DNA from: an uncultured bacterium
GTDB taxonomy: Bacteria > Planctomycetota > GCA-002687715
NCBI GenBank assembly: GCA_902826835.1
Contig: CADEGH010000039.1
Coordinates: 3,565 to 47,298, forward strand
Length of the DNA stretch: 43,734 nt
Direction: 5' to 3'
Positions within the stretch are counted from its first letter, which is position 1, and each line of letters begins with the position of its first letter. Below, piece by piece: positions 24,693 to 33,875 of this stretch. The translations under genes and the position numbers were made by a program. The notes beneath the pieces are model-generated. The model did no database searches. It was not told the DNA's origin and worked only from the letters and a program-made list of their open reading frames with translations.

Positions 24693-25577
24693 TCAGCGCG
24701 CAAGCGCCAAACTCGCGACTCCTCCCGCCACGCACGCCGCGCCGACGAGACGAAGGGCGCGGTCACCCTCCCCGAGGAGTTTTCCTCCGATCAGGGCGGC
24801 AAAGAGCATCGAGACTTCCCGAGCCGGCGCCACGTGGGAGAGCGGCGCGAGTTTCGCGGCGTAGAGTACGAGGACGTATCCGAGCGGCCCGATCGTCGCG
24901 ACGATCAAGCCCTGCTTCCACTGGGTGCGCACGGCGGCGACAAAGGCCGGGCGATCTCGGAGCACCAGCGGGAGCATCAAAGGCACGCGCAGGAGGTTGC
25001 CGAAATAGTCGATGATGATCGGCGAGATGCCGAGCTCTTTGACGGCATAACCGTCGATGAGGGTGTAGCCGGAAATGAAGGCGCCGGTCAGAGCTCCCGC
25101 ACGGACTCCCGCAATGACCCGAGCCCGCTGCTTTTGATCGAGGGTTCGCGCAAACATGCGCGGGCCCCCCGCCACGAGGAACACTCCCCCACAGACCGCG
25201 AGGACTCCGAAGGCGGCGACCGGTGAAAGACGCTCGCCGAGCAAGGGTCCCGCCAAGAGGGCCGTGAGGAGAGGCCCGGTCCCGCGCGCCACCGGATAGA
25301 CCACGGTCAGATCGGAAACGCGATAGCCCCACAGCAGGACATTGAAATAGACGACATGCACCACACCGCTCGCGACGATGACCGCCCATTCTCTCGGGCC
25401 GTAACCGGGGACTTCGTCCAGGCCCGCGTAGATGGCCACCGGCGCCCAGAGGACGGCGACTAGCACGGCCCCGATCATGACAAACTTGCCGTCGCCGCCG
25501 GCCTTCTTCGCGGCGACATTCCATACCGCGTGCATCAACGCTGCGACCAAGACCAAACCCAAAGCGCTCCATGGCAT
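24693..25577 (-). CDS. EamA/DMT-type membrane transporter
   Basis: A 294-residue protein starting at ATG 25577 (MPWSALGLVLVAALMHAVWN) with about ten hydrophobic segments in two similar halves, as in drug/metabolite transporters. Family landmarks are HAVWNVAAKK at the start of the first repeat, VYPVARGTGPLLTALLAGPL with GERLS after it, and in the second half a corresponding REVSMLFAALIGGKLLGEGD. It probably exports a small metabolite; the substrate cannot be told. The start lies 83 bp from the divergent kinase gene, so both promoters must sit in 25578-25660. The open frame upstream of 25577 is not family-like. Confidence 0.88.
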   Translation of the reverse strand: MPWSALGLVLVAALMHAVWNVAAKKAGGDGKFVMIGAVLVAVLWAPVAIYAGLDEVPGYGPREWAVIVASGVVHVVYFNVLLWGYRVSDLTVVYPVARGTGPLLTALLAGPLLGERLSPVAAFGVLAVCGGVFLVAGGPRMFARTLDQKQRARVIAGVRAGALTGAFISGYTLIDGYAVKELGISPIIIDYFGNLLRVPLMLPLVLRDRPAFVAAVRTQWKQGLIVATIGPLGYVLVLYAAKLAPLSHVAPAREVSMLFAALIGGKLLGEGDRALRLVGAACVAGGVASLALAR

Positions 25578-25660
25578 CGGAGACGATACTGGCCCGCTCG
25601 ACCTTTGCGCCTCTGAACTTCCGCGGCGCCCGACCGGCCCTCCGATGGTACGGTCATAGG

Positions 25661-28438
25661 GTGAATCAGGAGCAACGCGAAGCCTGCCTCGATGCGTTCT
25701 TGGACACCCTGCTGTTGGGAACGGGAGCGTCCGCGAGGGACTTCTGGGAGAAGGAAGGTCAGGGCGACCGAGAGCTCCTGGCCGAGATGGAGTGCATTGA
25801 ACGAGCGCGGGCGAAGCAGATCCGGCCAGACGGAGTGGCGGGACAGCGGTTCGGGGATTTCGAACTGATTCGACCGCTCGGGGCGGGAGGAATGGGCTCG
25901 GTGTGGCTGGCGCGTCAAAAGAGCCTGGGGCGGGCGGTCGCGCTGAAGATCCTGCGCGCTGAACTCGCGGATTCACCGTCGGCCCAGGATCGCCTGAAGC
26001 GGGAGGCCGAGGCGTTGGCGGCGCTCCGGCATCCGGGAATCGTCCCCGTGTTCGGCTACGGAGTGGAAGGTGGCGTGCCTTGGTTGGCGATGGAGTACGT
26101 GCCCGGCCAGACTCTGGCCGATCGGATTACCGAGAGTCGGGAGCGCGCCGAACCCCTGCCGGAGGCCCAGGTTCTCCGTTGGTTCGAGGGGGTGGCGGAG
26201 GCCCTGAGCGCGGCGCATGCGGCGGGGATCGTCCATCGCGATGTCAAACCCGCGAACATCATCATTGATCACGAGGATCGGCCGCGCCTCGTCGACTTCG
26301 GAATCGCCCGCAGCGATGTTCCACTCGTCCGTCGCACGGTGGGCTTCTTGGGCTCGCCCGCCTACGCCTCACCCGAGCAGTGGCGAACCGAACCCCACTT
26401 GCTCGATCACCGGACCGATCTTTGGTCCCTCGGCGCCAGTCTCTACGAAACCCTCTCTGGCCGACTTCCCTTCGAGACCCGCCACCACGCTTCGCTGGCC
26501 ACCGCGACCGAACTCGGTGAGTACCCCTACCTCCGGCGCCTGCGGCCCGACTTGTCGCCTGACCTGGGTCGCCTGGTGAATGGTTGCCTCGAGCCCGATC
26601 GGGAACTTCGCTACCGCACCGCGTCCGACGTCGCGGCCGATCTGGCGCGAATTCGAAATCATGAACCGATTCACCGAGGTCGGACCCCCCTCGCACGCCG
26701 ATTGGCGTGGTGGATTCGCAGGCACCCGCGATTAGCGGCCTCGATCATTGCCACTTTGGTCTTGGTCACCACTCTCTTCGGCGTCGAACAATGGAGAGAC
26801 CGTCGGGAGCGGGGCAATCGGGAGCGATCCGCCGCCGAACAGGTGAAATTCGCACAATTGCAGACTGCGGCCTGCGAAGCCCTGCGTCATCAGCGCCGTC
26901 ATGCAGAGCGGGAATTAGCCAAATTCCGGGAGTCGAGCGAACACCGAGGGCTGAGCGCGGAGGAGGCGGAACGATTCTCGCAAGTGCGGAGTGAAGTCGT
27001 CGAGTCGCAACTCCGCAGTGCGTTGGACTTAGACCTCGCCCGGGATGCCATCGCCGTCGCCGAACGCCTCGATCCGAATTCCCCGGAGCTTCGAATCTGT
27101 CGTTTGGATTGGTGCTTCGCCAAATGGGCTTTGGCGGTCGAAACCCAAGACCGCGAGGGCGCGATCCACCTGCGCGATCTGATCTTGAAGGAGGATCCGG
27201 GCGGACCTACGAGCCGTCGCGTGCTGGGCGAGAGCACTCTCACGCTCACCACGGATCCTCCGGGAGCGGAGATCTATCTCTTTCGCCTCTATGACCTCCA
27301 CGATCTCGACCCGAAACGGGAATCCCGCGATGTGCCGGTCGGAGTGCCCGTTCGAAGCGACACGATCCGGGAAGGCAGCCCGGCGTGGCGGCTCCGCGAC
27401 TCAGCAAACGGAACGCTCGATTCTCGATTCTTGCTGCACTCCCCCGATGCGACCGCATTTGCGGCGCTCCCCGATCCCGCGTATTGGACGCAAGGACCGG
27501 CGGTCCGAACCGATCTTCGGGCCGTTCTCGAAGGCCGACCGGCGGCATGGACGCACCAACCGAATCAGAGCTGGCGGCCGACGCTCATCCCCATGCCGTG
27601 TGAACCGGGCAATCGGATCGGCGTCACTCCTTTGAACCACTACGCCATCTTTCCCGGTCGCTATGTCGCGTGGGCGAGAATGGCCGGGCACCTCGATCGA
27701 CGCATTCTCTTTCAGGTCCCTCACCAGGGCCTCGTCCCCGAAAGTGACGGAGTGACTCGACACGCCGCCCTGATCTCGGCGGACCGTCACCGGCCAGGTT
27801 TTCAGTGGATTTCGTGCGATGAACCCGCCTGCACGGAACGTCCGTTTTGGATGATGGAGTCGGAGGTCACCCGCGCCCAATACTTCGAATATCGCCGCGC
27901 GACCGCCGGTCCGAACACCCCGCGCGAGCCGGACTTCAGCGCTACTTTCGAGAATTCCCATCCGGCGGATCTCGAGCTGCCGATCGCCGGGGTGTCCGCC
28001 GTCGATGCCCTGGGTTACGTGCACTGGCGCAACCAATCGGAATCACGCTCTCTCGGCGACTGGGAATACGCGTTGCCTTCCCGGGCCCAGTGGTTGCGCG
28101 CCCATGGCAACGTCGCGGACTTCGGATTTGGCGCGCAATTCCTCCCGCGCCAGATCGTCTCGCGTTTCACCGGCGAGCGCCCTGCACTCGCGCGAGTGAT
28201 GAGTCACCCTCTCGATGAATCGCGGTGGGGCATCTACGACCTCGCTGGCAATGTCCAGGAGTGGTTGCGGGACTCGAGGGAGAGTCCAGCCGGAATCGAG
28301 CAGGCGCTCGGCGGCGGATCCTGGCTCGAGTCGGATCCCCACGCTTTCCGCGCCACCACCGTGCATTGGATGCCGCCGGCTCAGAGGACCCCTGCCACGG
28401 GCTTTCGCGTGGTCTTGCAGCCGAAGGAAGGGCGATGA
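25661..28438 (+). CDS. Ser/Thr protein kinase with PEGA-like and sulfatase-modifying (FGE-like) domains
   Basis: A 925-residue product from GTG 25661; the ATG at 25571 would overlap the divergent transporter. The kinase domain (about 65-330) is complete: GAGGMGSVWLA, VALK lysine K96, HRDVKPAN (H192-D194), DFG at 212-214, AYASPEQW. A membrane helix lies at about 357-377. The outer part has a coiled-coil stretch (about 385-450), a PEGA-like start LTTDPPGAEIYLFRLYD (about 526), and a C-terminal formylglycine-generating-enzyme fold (about 724-922). Landmarks there are FWMMESEVTRAQYFEY, GVSAVDALGYVHW, LPSRAQWLRA, IYDLAGNVQEWL, and GGGSW. Kinases with FGE-like sensors are known; here the fold probably binds ligand rather than oxidises cysteine. 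The stop overlaps the ECF sigma gene (ATGA). Confidence 0.9.
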   Translation: MNQEQREACLDAFLDTLLLGTGASARDFWEKEGQGDRELLAEMECIERARAKQIRPDGVAGQRFGDFELIRPLGAGGMGSVWLARQKSLGRAVALKILRAELADSPSAQDRLKREAEALAALRHPGIVPVFGYGVEGGVPWLAMEYVPGQTLADRITESRERAEPLPEAQVLRWFEGVAEALSAAHAAGIVHRDVKPANIIIDHEDRPRLVDFGIARSDVPLVRRTVGFLGSPAYASPEQWRTEPHLLDHRTDLWSLGASLYETLSGRLPFETRHHASLATATELGEYPYLRRLRPDLSPDLGRLVNGCLEPDRELRYRTASDVAADLARIRNHEPIHRGRTPLARRLAWWIRRHPRLAASIIATLVLVTTLFGVEQWRDRRERGNRERSAAEQVKFAQLQTAACEALRHQRRHAERELAKFRESSEHRGLSAEEAERFSQVRSEVVESQLRSALDLDLARDAIAVAERLDPNSPELRICRLDWCFAKWALAVETQDREGAIHLRDLILKEDPGGPTSRRVLGESTLTLTTDPPGAEIYLFRLYDLHDLDPKRESRDVPVGVPVRSDTIREGSPAWRLRDSANGTLDSRFLLHSPDATAFAALPDPAYWTQGPAVRTDLRAVLEGRPAAWTHQPNQSWRPTLIPMPCEPGNRIGVTPLNHYAIFPGRYVAWARMAGHLDRRILFQVPHQGLVPESDGVTRHAALISADRHRPGFQWISCDEPACTERPFWMMESEVTRAQYFEYRRATAGPNTPREPDFSATFENSHPADLELPIAGVSAVDALGYVHWRNQSESRSLGDWEYALPSRAQWLRAHGNVADFGFGAQFLPRQIVSRFTGERPALARVMSHPLDESRWGIYDLAGNVQEWLRDSRESPAGIEQALGGGSWLESDPHAFRATTVHWMPPAQRTPATGFRVVLQPKEGR

Positions 28439-29001
28439 GCGGCCGGGACGATGCTCTCGCACGGATATTGGCCGCGGAGCCGCAACTACGACGCTGGCTC
28501 CGCGCCCACGCCGGCGAGCTGCTACGCCAGGATAGTGAAGACGACCTCGTGCAGGACGTACTCGGGAAAGCGGTTCGCGCCGCGGATTCGTTGCGCGAGG
28601 ACCATGAAGGCTCGCTGACCGCCTGGCTCTTGGCGATTGCGGAGAACCATCTGCGGGATCGGGTCGACTGGTGGGCCAGTTTGCGGAGAGCCTCCGATCG
28701 TGTCCTCCGTCTGAGTCACTCCGACTCCGGCGCGGCGCGCGACCTCGGCAACTCTCTTCCCTTGGCCGACCTGACCGGACCGGGTACCGCTGCACAGCGC
28801 GAAGAGTCCGTCACGCTGATCACCCGCGCGATGGCGGCACTTCCGGAACGCGATCGTGAGCTCGTGCGGTGGTACTCCGAGGGACTCACCTTGGACAACC
28901 AGGCCCAGCGGCTGGCAATCTCCTATGACGCCGCCAAAAAAGCCTCCGCCCGAGCGCTCGGTCGGCTCGGCAAGGTCTTTCGACTTCTTCAGGCTGACTG
29001 A
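28435..29001 (+). CDS. ECF-type RNA polymerase sigma factor
   Basis: A 188-residue sigma factor whose ATG overlaps the kinase stop. Region 2 features are RQDSEDDLVQDVLGKAV and LTAWLLAIAENHLRDRVDWW. Region 4 is ALPERDRELVRWYSEGLT, then LDNQAQRLAISYDAAKKAS and ARALGRLGKVF. Gene order (kinase first) is the reverse of the other sigma/kinase pair in the window. The lipoprotein and FG-GAP genes that follow on the same strand are natural candidates for members of its regulon or operon. The kinase presumably activates it by phosphorylation; this is inferred from related pairs. Confidence 0.88.
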   Translation: MSGRDDALARILAAEPQLRRWLRAHAGELLRQDSEDDLVQDVLGKAVRAADSLREDHEGSLTAWLLAIAENHLRDRVDWWASLRRASDRVLRLSHSDSGAARDLGNSLPLADLTGPGTAAQREESVTLITRAMAALPERDRELVRWYSEGLTLDNQAQRLAISYDAAKKASARALGRLGKVFRLLQAD

Positions 29002-29070
29002 TTCTCCGGAAAGTCTGTCCCCCTGAGAGCACGACTCCGTCTCGGGTAGTGGCCCACTCGGAGATCATCC

Positions 29071-29550
29071 ATGTCGACCCCTACTCGATGCCTACTGTTC
29101 CTGTTCGGAATGGCCGTGGTGCTCCTCCCCGCGTGCTCACCTGACCCCGATCCCGAGAATCTCGAAGAAGTGATGAAGCGCGTAGTCGACGATCCACGGG
29201 CCACACAGAGCCTGAACGAACTTCGAGAATTTGGCGGCGACATCCATGCCCGGGCGGCCGGTCCCCTGCGGGACGTGGACATCGAAAACTGGTGCAAGGT
29301 CGAGGCGGCCGGTCGCATGGCCCGCGGCAGTCAGGACGCCTACGGTTCGGTCCAAGTGATGGCCGACGCTCGCAAGAAAGCCTGCACGGAGCTCGGCATC
29401 ACGAGTTTGGAGCATCAAGTCGTCAATGCTCGTGTCACGGTCGCCCTGCACCACCTCGACCTGTCGATTCCGGTGCCTGCCGAAAAGGAGGCCGAGGTGG
29501 CCTTGGTCAAGAAACACCGCGCTGCCATTGACGCGGCGCGAGGTCGATAG
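29071..29550 (+). CDS. Predicted lipoprotein of unknown function
   Basis: A 159-residue product with an N-terminal lipoprotein signal (LLFLFGMAVVLLPAC, lipobox LPAC). The mature part is charged and mainly helical (ENLEEVMKRVVDDP, then NWCKVEAAGRMARGS and VALVKKHRAAIDAA), with a second and third cysteine (NWC, KKAC). GGAG lies 7 bases before the ATG. It sits 69 bp after the ECF sigma gene and 9 bp before the FG-GAP gene. I do not recognise the family. Confidence 0.75.
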   Translation: MSTPTRCLLFLFGMAVVLLPACSPDPDPENLEEVMKRVVDDPRATQSLNELREFGGDIHARAAGPLRDVDIENWCKVEAAGRMARGSQDAYGSVQVMADARKKACTELGITSLEHQVVNARVTVALHHLDLSIPVPAEKEAEVALVKKHRAAIDAARGR

Positions 29551-29559
29551 GAAATCACC

Positions 29560-31152
29560 ATGCGCAGCCTTATCTCTCTCCGGCTCATCCCGATTCTATT
29601 CGCGGTGGCGATTGGCGGACTGTGCCAAGAAATCTCTCCCCACCTCCACATCGAGCACCTACTTCCGGCAACCTCCGGCCAGTTTGGCAGCTTCATTTTC
29701 CCGCTCTCGGATCGCAACGGTGACGGCTATCAGGATTTTGCCGTGTCGGCCCCGACCGGGCCCTATCCCGCCGCGACCGGGGAGGTCCATGTCTTCAGCG
29801 GTCGCACCGGAACCCTCATCCGGGTCTTCCTCGGCGATCAGTTTCTCTGCCAATTCGGCGAGACGGTGGTCGGGCTCGGAGATGTCAATGGAGATAGCGT
29901 CCCGGATCTCGCGGTCGGCGCTCCGCATTACACCACTACGCTGAATCGGCAGGGTCGCGTGTTCTGTTTTTCCGGCGCCACCGGGTCCGTACTGTGGACG
30001 AGAGACGGCGTCGAAGCGTTCGGCGATCTCGGAAAAGCCATGCAACTCATCGGCGATGTCAGCGGAGATGGGCGGGCGGATCTCGTGGTGGCGGAACCCC
30101 GCTTCGGCGCAGATGATCGGGGTCGCGTGCGGACCATCGTCTCCTCGACGGGCACTCCGCTCGGAGACTCCGAGGGCAGCATTGCCCTCGCTGGCTTCGG
30201 CGGAGAACTCGTGGGCCGTGGAGGCGCAGTTTACGCCGCCGATCTGTCCGGGCGCATTTTTGCGGTGGTACCAGGACCCGGCACACTCTTTCCGCCACTC
30301 CTTCACTCCGCGCCCGCTACCGCCTCGCTCCCGGAGATGGCGCTCATCGCCAATCCGAGTGGCGGATTTGATCTCGCCGTGGGCCGCCGATTCGAAGACC
30401 CGATGGGGATTACCAATGCCGGAACGGTGACTCTCTATGCGGGCGGTGGCCCGAGTGCCATGCCCCTCCTCCTCCTCGTCGGATCGTCCATCGGCGAGGG
30501 CATCGGACTCAGAGTGGAGACCGCTCTTGATCTCGACGGTGACGGCGCAGAGGAAGTCCTCTTTGCCGGCGGTGCATCGGGACTCGATCGTCTGCGCGTG
30601 CGGGCCGTTTCTCGGACCGGGGTCTCCGTCCTCGATCGGATCATCACCGGCACACCGGCCAGAATCGCGAGCTTGACGGATGTCACCGGCGATGGCCGCG
30701 GCGAGTGGCTCACCGGCATTCTCAGCGGCGTCTCGTCCCTGAGCGAGGCCAACCTCTGGAGTGGCGGACTTTCACCTTCCGCATGGACCTTGGGTCCAGC
30801 CGGCCTCGCCGCGACCTTCGCCGTGGACTTCGGCCCCGCCCAGGCGCTGCGCCTTTGGGTTGCCGCTTACTCGCTTTCCGGATCCTCGCCCGGCCTCACT
30901 GTTCCCGGCTCGCCCCACTTACCCATCAATCTCGATCCGCTCACCACCTTCCTATTCGAAATTGCCCTTCTTCCCGGAGCCCCCCTGGTCTTCGGCTCCC
31001 TCGATTCCCTCGGGCGCACCAGCATTCCCTTGTCTCTTCCGCCGTCCACCACCACGCTCCTCTCCCAACAGGAGCTCTCTCTCTGCGTCGTTTCATTCCA
31101 GGGCTCCTCCCCCTCCGCCGCCTCCAACCCCCTGCTTTTGGCATTTCCCTGA
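29560..31152 (+). CDS. Secreted FG-GAP (integrin-alpha-like beta-propeller) protein
   Basis: A 530-residue exported protein with an N-terminal signal (RLIPILFAVAIGGLC). It carries several FG-GAP repeats with calcium-type loops: DRNGDGYQDFAV, GDVNGDSVPDLAV, GDVSGDGRADLVV, LDLDGDGAEEVLF, TDVTGDGRGEWL. These fold as a beta-propeller. The last roughly 150 residues are a different, serine/proline/leucine-rich beta region that is not assigned. AGGA precedes the ATG. It follows the lipoprotein by 9 bp and probably shares its transcript. A cell-surface binding role is likely. Confidence 0.85.
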   Translation: MRSLISLRLIPILFAVAIGGLCQEISPHLHIEHLLPATSGQFGSFIFPLSDRNGDGYQDFAVSAPTGPYPAATGEVHVFSGRTGTLIRVFLGDQFLCQFGETVVGLGDVNGDSVPDLAVGAPHYTTTLNRQGRVFCFSGATGSVLWTRDGVEAFGDLGKAMQLIGDVSGDGRADLVVAEPRFGADDRGRVRTIVSSTGTPLGDSEGSIALAGFGGELVGRGGAVYAADLSGRIFAVVPGPGTLFPPLLHSAPATASLPEMALIANPSGGFDLAVGRRFEDPMGITNAGTVTLYAGGGPSAMPLLLLVGSSIGEGIGLRVETALDLDGDGAEEVLFAGGASGLDRLRVRAVSRTGVSVLDRIITGTPARIASLTDVTGDGRGEWLTGILSGVSSLSEANLWSGGLSPSAWTLGPAGLAATFAVDFGPAQALRLWVAAYSLSGSSPGLTVPGSPHLPINLDPLTTFLFEIALLPGAPLVFGSLDSLGRTSIPLSLPPSTTTLLSQQELSLCVVSFQGSSPSAASNPLLLAFP

Positions 31153-31233
31153 GATCCAAACTCGGGGCTAGGCGGAATTACGCAGTTCGAATGGGCCGAC
31201 CGAATTTCTGCCACGGCGCAGAGGCGAGGCCGC
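31153..31233. other. Convergent intergenic gap
   Basis: 81 bp lie between the FG-GAP gene and the end of the TonB locus on the opposite strand. A weak AGGCGG/CCGCCT inverted repeat is present, but without a run of T. Transcription must end near here from both sides. Confidence 0.3.
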
Positions 31234-32748
31234 CTACTGGCGTGATTGGGCCACCTTTTCGACTTGGGTGAGGTACTCGGCAATGTTGTCGCGGGGTTTG
31301 ATCGATTGCGCGCGGCGGAGGAGTGGGAGGGCGGCGGCGTACTTGCCCTGGGCGACGAGGAGTTGGGCATGGCGCACCTTGGCGTCGGCCTCGAAGGCTT
31401 CGATGCCGGCAGCGCGCTCGTAGTAGAAAATCGCCTGCTCGGGATCGTTGGTTCGTCCGGCGTGCTGCCCGAGGAGGATCAGCGCGTCGCCGTCGAGCGG
31501 ATCCAGATCGACGATCTCCTTGAGAACCTTGGCCTCTTCCTCTCCGGCGCCCTCCGCCACCGCGATGCGGGCCCGCACCCGGAGGAGTTCCTTGCGTTCC
31601 TCGGGGGACAGTCGGTCGCCCCGAAGTTGCGTGACTCCTTCCACGAGGAGCTTGGTTTCACTGACAGCGCCATTGGCACTTAGGTACTTGGCGGCCCGGA
31701 CCGCCCGGTCGAGCTTGGCCTCCGGGTCCTTGCGCAGGCCCCGCAAGTACGAATCGACGGCCATGTCGAACAACGATTGGTTGGCGTAGATATCGCCGAG
31801 GTTGGTCAGACTTTCGGCCGTGGAACCGCCGAGACGATCCACCATTTCGAAGTTCTCCGCGGCCTTGAGTGGCTGGTTCTGCCGGGCATAGGCCTCGCCT
31901 TGGGTCAGCCACAGATCCGCCCGGTCGGGATTGGCGGCGATCAGACCGTCGAAGAGTGCCACCGCTTCAGGGAAGCGCTGCTGTTTGAAGAGGCTCCGCG
32001 CTAGACCGGTCTTCCAATCGAGGGTGTCGGGATCCAGAAGGATTGCCTGGCGGTAGGCGGACTCGGCCGAGAGCTGATTATCGACCTGCTCATAGCAGAA
32101 ACCGAGGAGCCCGTGCGTCAGGGCATCACCGCCGCCGAGTTCGATCACCTTGGTCATGGCCTTGCTGGCCTTGGCGAACTCGCTTGTCCTCACGTGAATG
32201 AGGCCGATGTTTTTCCAGGCCCGGCGGAACTTCGGAAACTTCGCGACGGCGGTTTCGTAGGCGGGAAGCGCCTGAGGGAACTGTTCTTGTTGGAAGTACA
32301 AGTTCCCGAGTGTGATGTCGAAGACCGCGCTGGCGAGGTCGGACCGCGATCCCTCCAAGACTTTGATCGCCTCGTCCGTCTGTTCGGCGGAAATCAGTTG
32401 CATGACCGTCTGCAGTTGTTCCCGCTCGACGACCGTCACCCTCGGCTCGATCTCGGTTTCAGCGAGGTAACTCTCGGCGAATCGCTGTTGGAACTTCGGG
32501 TCGCGGAAGATCGCACCGATCCCGTTCGAAGTGTCGAATCCCGAGGCTGCGACCGTCGAGGCCGCATTTCCGTTTCCGTCTGCATTCTCCTTCACCGCGG
32601 AGGATTGGAATTCGGAGACGGTGTCGGGTTTGGCCCGCGCGACGGGTTCGGTCGCACGGTAGTCGCGGTGCTTCTGTTGCGAGAGGCAACCACCGAGCAG
32701 GATCGCGAGGGCACAGAGGGAAGCTGATCGCAGCAACATAAAGTTCAT
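31234..32748 (-). CDS. TPR lipoprotein of the TonB locus
   Basis: A 504-residue product starting at ATG 32748, which overlaps the TonB stop (ATGA). The signal is LLRSASLCALAILLGGC, with a lipobox cysteine. The remaining part is a stack of TPR units (for example LGNLYFQQEQFPQALPAY, KNIGLIHVRTSEFAKASKAM, ILLGQHAGRTNDPEQAIFYY). TPR proteins are the usual last gene of TonB2/TtpC-type clusters, where they are thought to support receptor-transducer interaction. The frame's earlier ATG at 32826 lies inside tonB and is not a credible start. Confidence 0.88.
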   Translation of the reverse strand: MNFMLLRSASLCALAILLGGCLSQQKHRDYRATEPVARAKPDTVSEFQSSAVKENADGNGNAASTVAASGFDTSNGIGAIFRDPKFQQRFAESYLAETEIEPRVTVVEREQLQTVMQLISAEQTDEAIKVLEGSRSDLASAVFDITLGNLYFQQEQFPQALPAYETAVAKFPKFRRAWKNIGLIHVRTSEFAKASKAMTKVIELGGGDALTHGLLGFCYEQVDNQLSAESAYRQAILLDPDTLDWKTGLARSLFKQQRFPEAVALFDGLIAANPDRADLWLTQGEAYARQNQPLKAAENFEMVDRLGGSTAESLTNLGDIYANQSLFDMAVDSYLRGLRKDPEAKLDRAVRAAKYLSANGAVSETKLLVEGVTQLRGDRLSPEERKELLRVRARIAVAEGAGEEEAKVLKEIVDLDPLDGDALILLGQHAGRTNDPEQAIFYYERAAGIEAFEADAKVRHAQLLVAQGKYAAALPLLRRAQSIKPRDNIAEYLTQVEKVAQSRQ

Positions 32749-33458
32749 CCGGCAGGGAAAGTAATGGGGACGCGCATCCGAAACCGCACGGGCTGCCCCT
32801 TGCGCTTTCCGGGCTCGAATTTCCACTGTTTGACCGCCGCCAACGCGGCCCGATCAAAGAGCTGATCGGTCGACTTCTGCACGAGTGGATTGACCACCCG
32901 CCCGCTTTGATCAACCACGAACAGCACGTGTACGGTCGCGGGGGCCTTTTTCTTCATGGCCGCATCCACGACTGGCGGTGCTTGATAGACCACTCGGGGC
33001 TTCTGATCGAGATCGGCCAATGAGAACAGCGAGTCTCCCGCGGACTCGGTGGCGCCGTCCACGGCCCCCAGTTTGGCCATCGCTGGCCCGACTCCACTGC
33101 CTTGGCCACCCCCCGCCCCGGGATTGAGCGACAGTTCGAGTTGCGCGAGATCCAGGGGCTCGGACTTCTCTTCCAACTCCGGTGGCTTCTCCTCCGGCTC
33201 GGGTTCTTTCTCCGGCTCCTCTTCCATAGGTGGAGGCGGAGGAGGCACGTTCACCGCGTCGACCGACTGAAGCGCCAAGTCCGGGGCCGGAGTTGATGTC
33301 AAACTCTCCATCAACGGCAGAACCATGAACAGACCGAGGGTGGAGCCGGTGGCACCCACCAGGACTCCGAGGCCGTGAAACCAACCTCGCCACCCACGCT
33401 TCACCACGTCCTGCTGCCGCAGGTTCATGGTCGAGTTTCCCGGTCTGCGCTTGGTCAT
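32745..33458 (-). CDS. tonB: TonB-family energy transducer
   Basis: A 237-residue protein with one membrane helix (about 27-50, GVLVGATGSTLGLFMVLPLM), then the proline/glutamate-rich spacer expected for spanning the periplasm (PPPPPPMEEEPEKEPEPE at about 71-88), and a C-terminal TonB domain with PATVHVLFVVDQSGRVVNPL and AALAAVKQWKFEPGKRKGQPV. It transmits proton-motive force from the ExbB/ExbD complex to outer-membrane receptors. It starts 3 bp after the ExbD stop and overlaps the TPR gene at its end. Confidence 0.93.
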   Translation of the reverse strand: MTKRRPGNSTMNLRQQDVVKRGWRGWFHGLGVLVGATGSTLGLFMVLPLMESLTSTPAPDLALQSVDAVNVPPPPPPMEEEPEKEPEPEEKPPELEEKSEPLDLAQLELSLNPGAGGGQGSGVGPAMAKLGAVDGATESAGDSLFSLADLDQKPRVVYQAPPVVDAAMKKKAPATVHVLFVVDQSGRVVNPLVQKSTDQLFDRAALAAVKQWKFEPGKRKGQPVRFRMRVPITFPAG

Positions 33459-33461
33459 GAT

Positions 33462-33875
33462 TCAGCTCTTTGCGGTGCTGGTAGCGACACTCACCTTCGT
33501 AGCCCCGCCCAACTTGGCCTCGTCGATGAGCCGCACGAGGAGGCCCGACGGCGCCGCCTTGTCGGCCTGGAGGATGACCGGCAGGTCTTCCTTCTGGAGC
33601 ATTCTCCGAATCAGCGGTTGGACGAGGCTCATACCGATGTCTTTTCCGCCGTAAACGACCGCTCCTTCCGCGGTCAGCGCGATGAGAATGCTGGTCTTCT
33701 CGAGGCTGGACGCGGAGGCGGCCTGCGGCTTGTCGACGGCCACTCCGGTTTCTTCCACGAAGGTCGTCGTCACGATGAAGAAGATCAAGAGAATGAACAC
33801 ACAATCGATCATCGGCGACAGGTCGATCCCACCCTCGCCACCGTCATCACCGCCCGAGTCACGAAACCGCGACAT
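33462..33875 (-). CDS. exbD: ExbD/TolR-family biopolymer transport protein
   Basis: A 137-residue product from ATG 33875 (MSRFRDSGGDDG), with GGAG just before it. One membrane helix carries the essential aspartate: DLSPMIDCVFILLIFFIVTT. The periplasmic domain follows, with LPVILQADKAAPSGLLVRLI, as in ExbD2-type proteins. It overlaps the ExbB gene by 17 bp. The longer frame from 33899 adds residues that belong to the ExbB overlap. Confidence 0.92.
   Translation of the reverse strand: MSRFRDSGGDDGGEGGIDLSPMIDCVFILLIFFIVTTTFVEETGVAVDKPQAASASSLEKTSILIALTAEGAVVYGGKDIGMSLVQPLIRRMLQKEDLPVILQADKAAPSGLLVRLIDEAKLGGATKVSVATSTAKS

Noticed and set aside
25571..25660. Upstream ATG for the FGE-domain kinase
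   Set aside because: It would overlap the divergent transporter's start region, and the extra 30 residues are not kinase-like. GTG 25661 is preferred.
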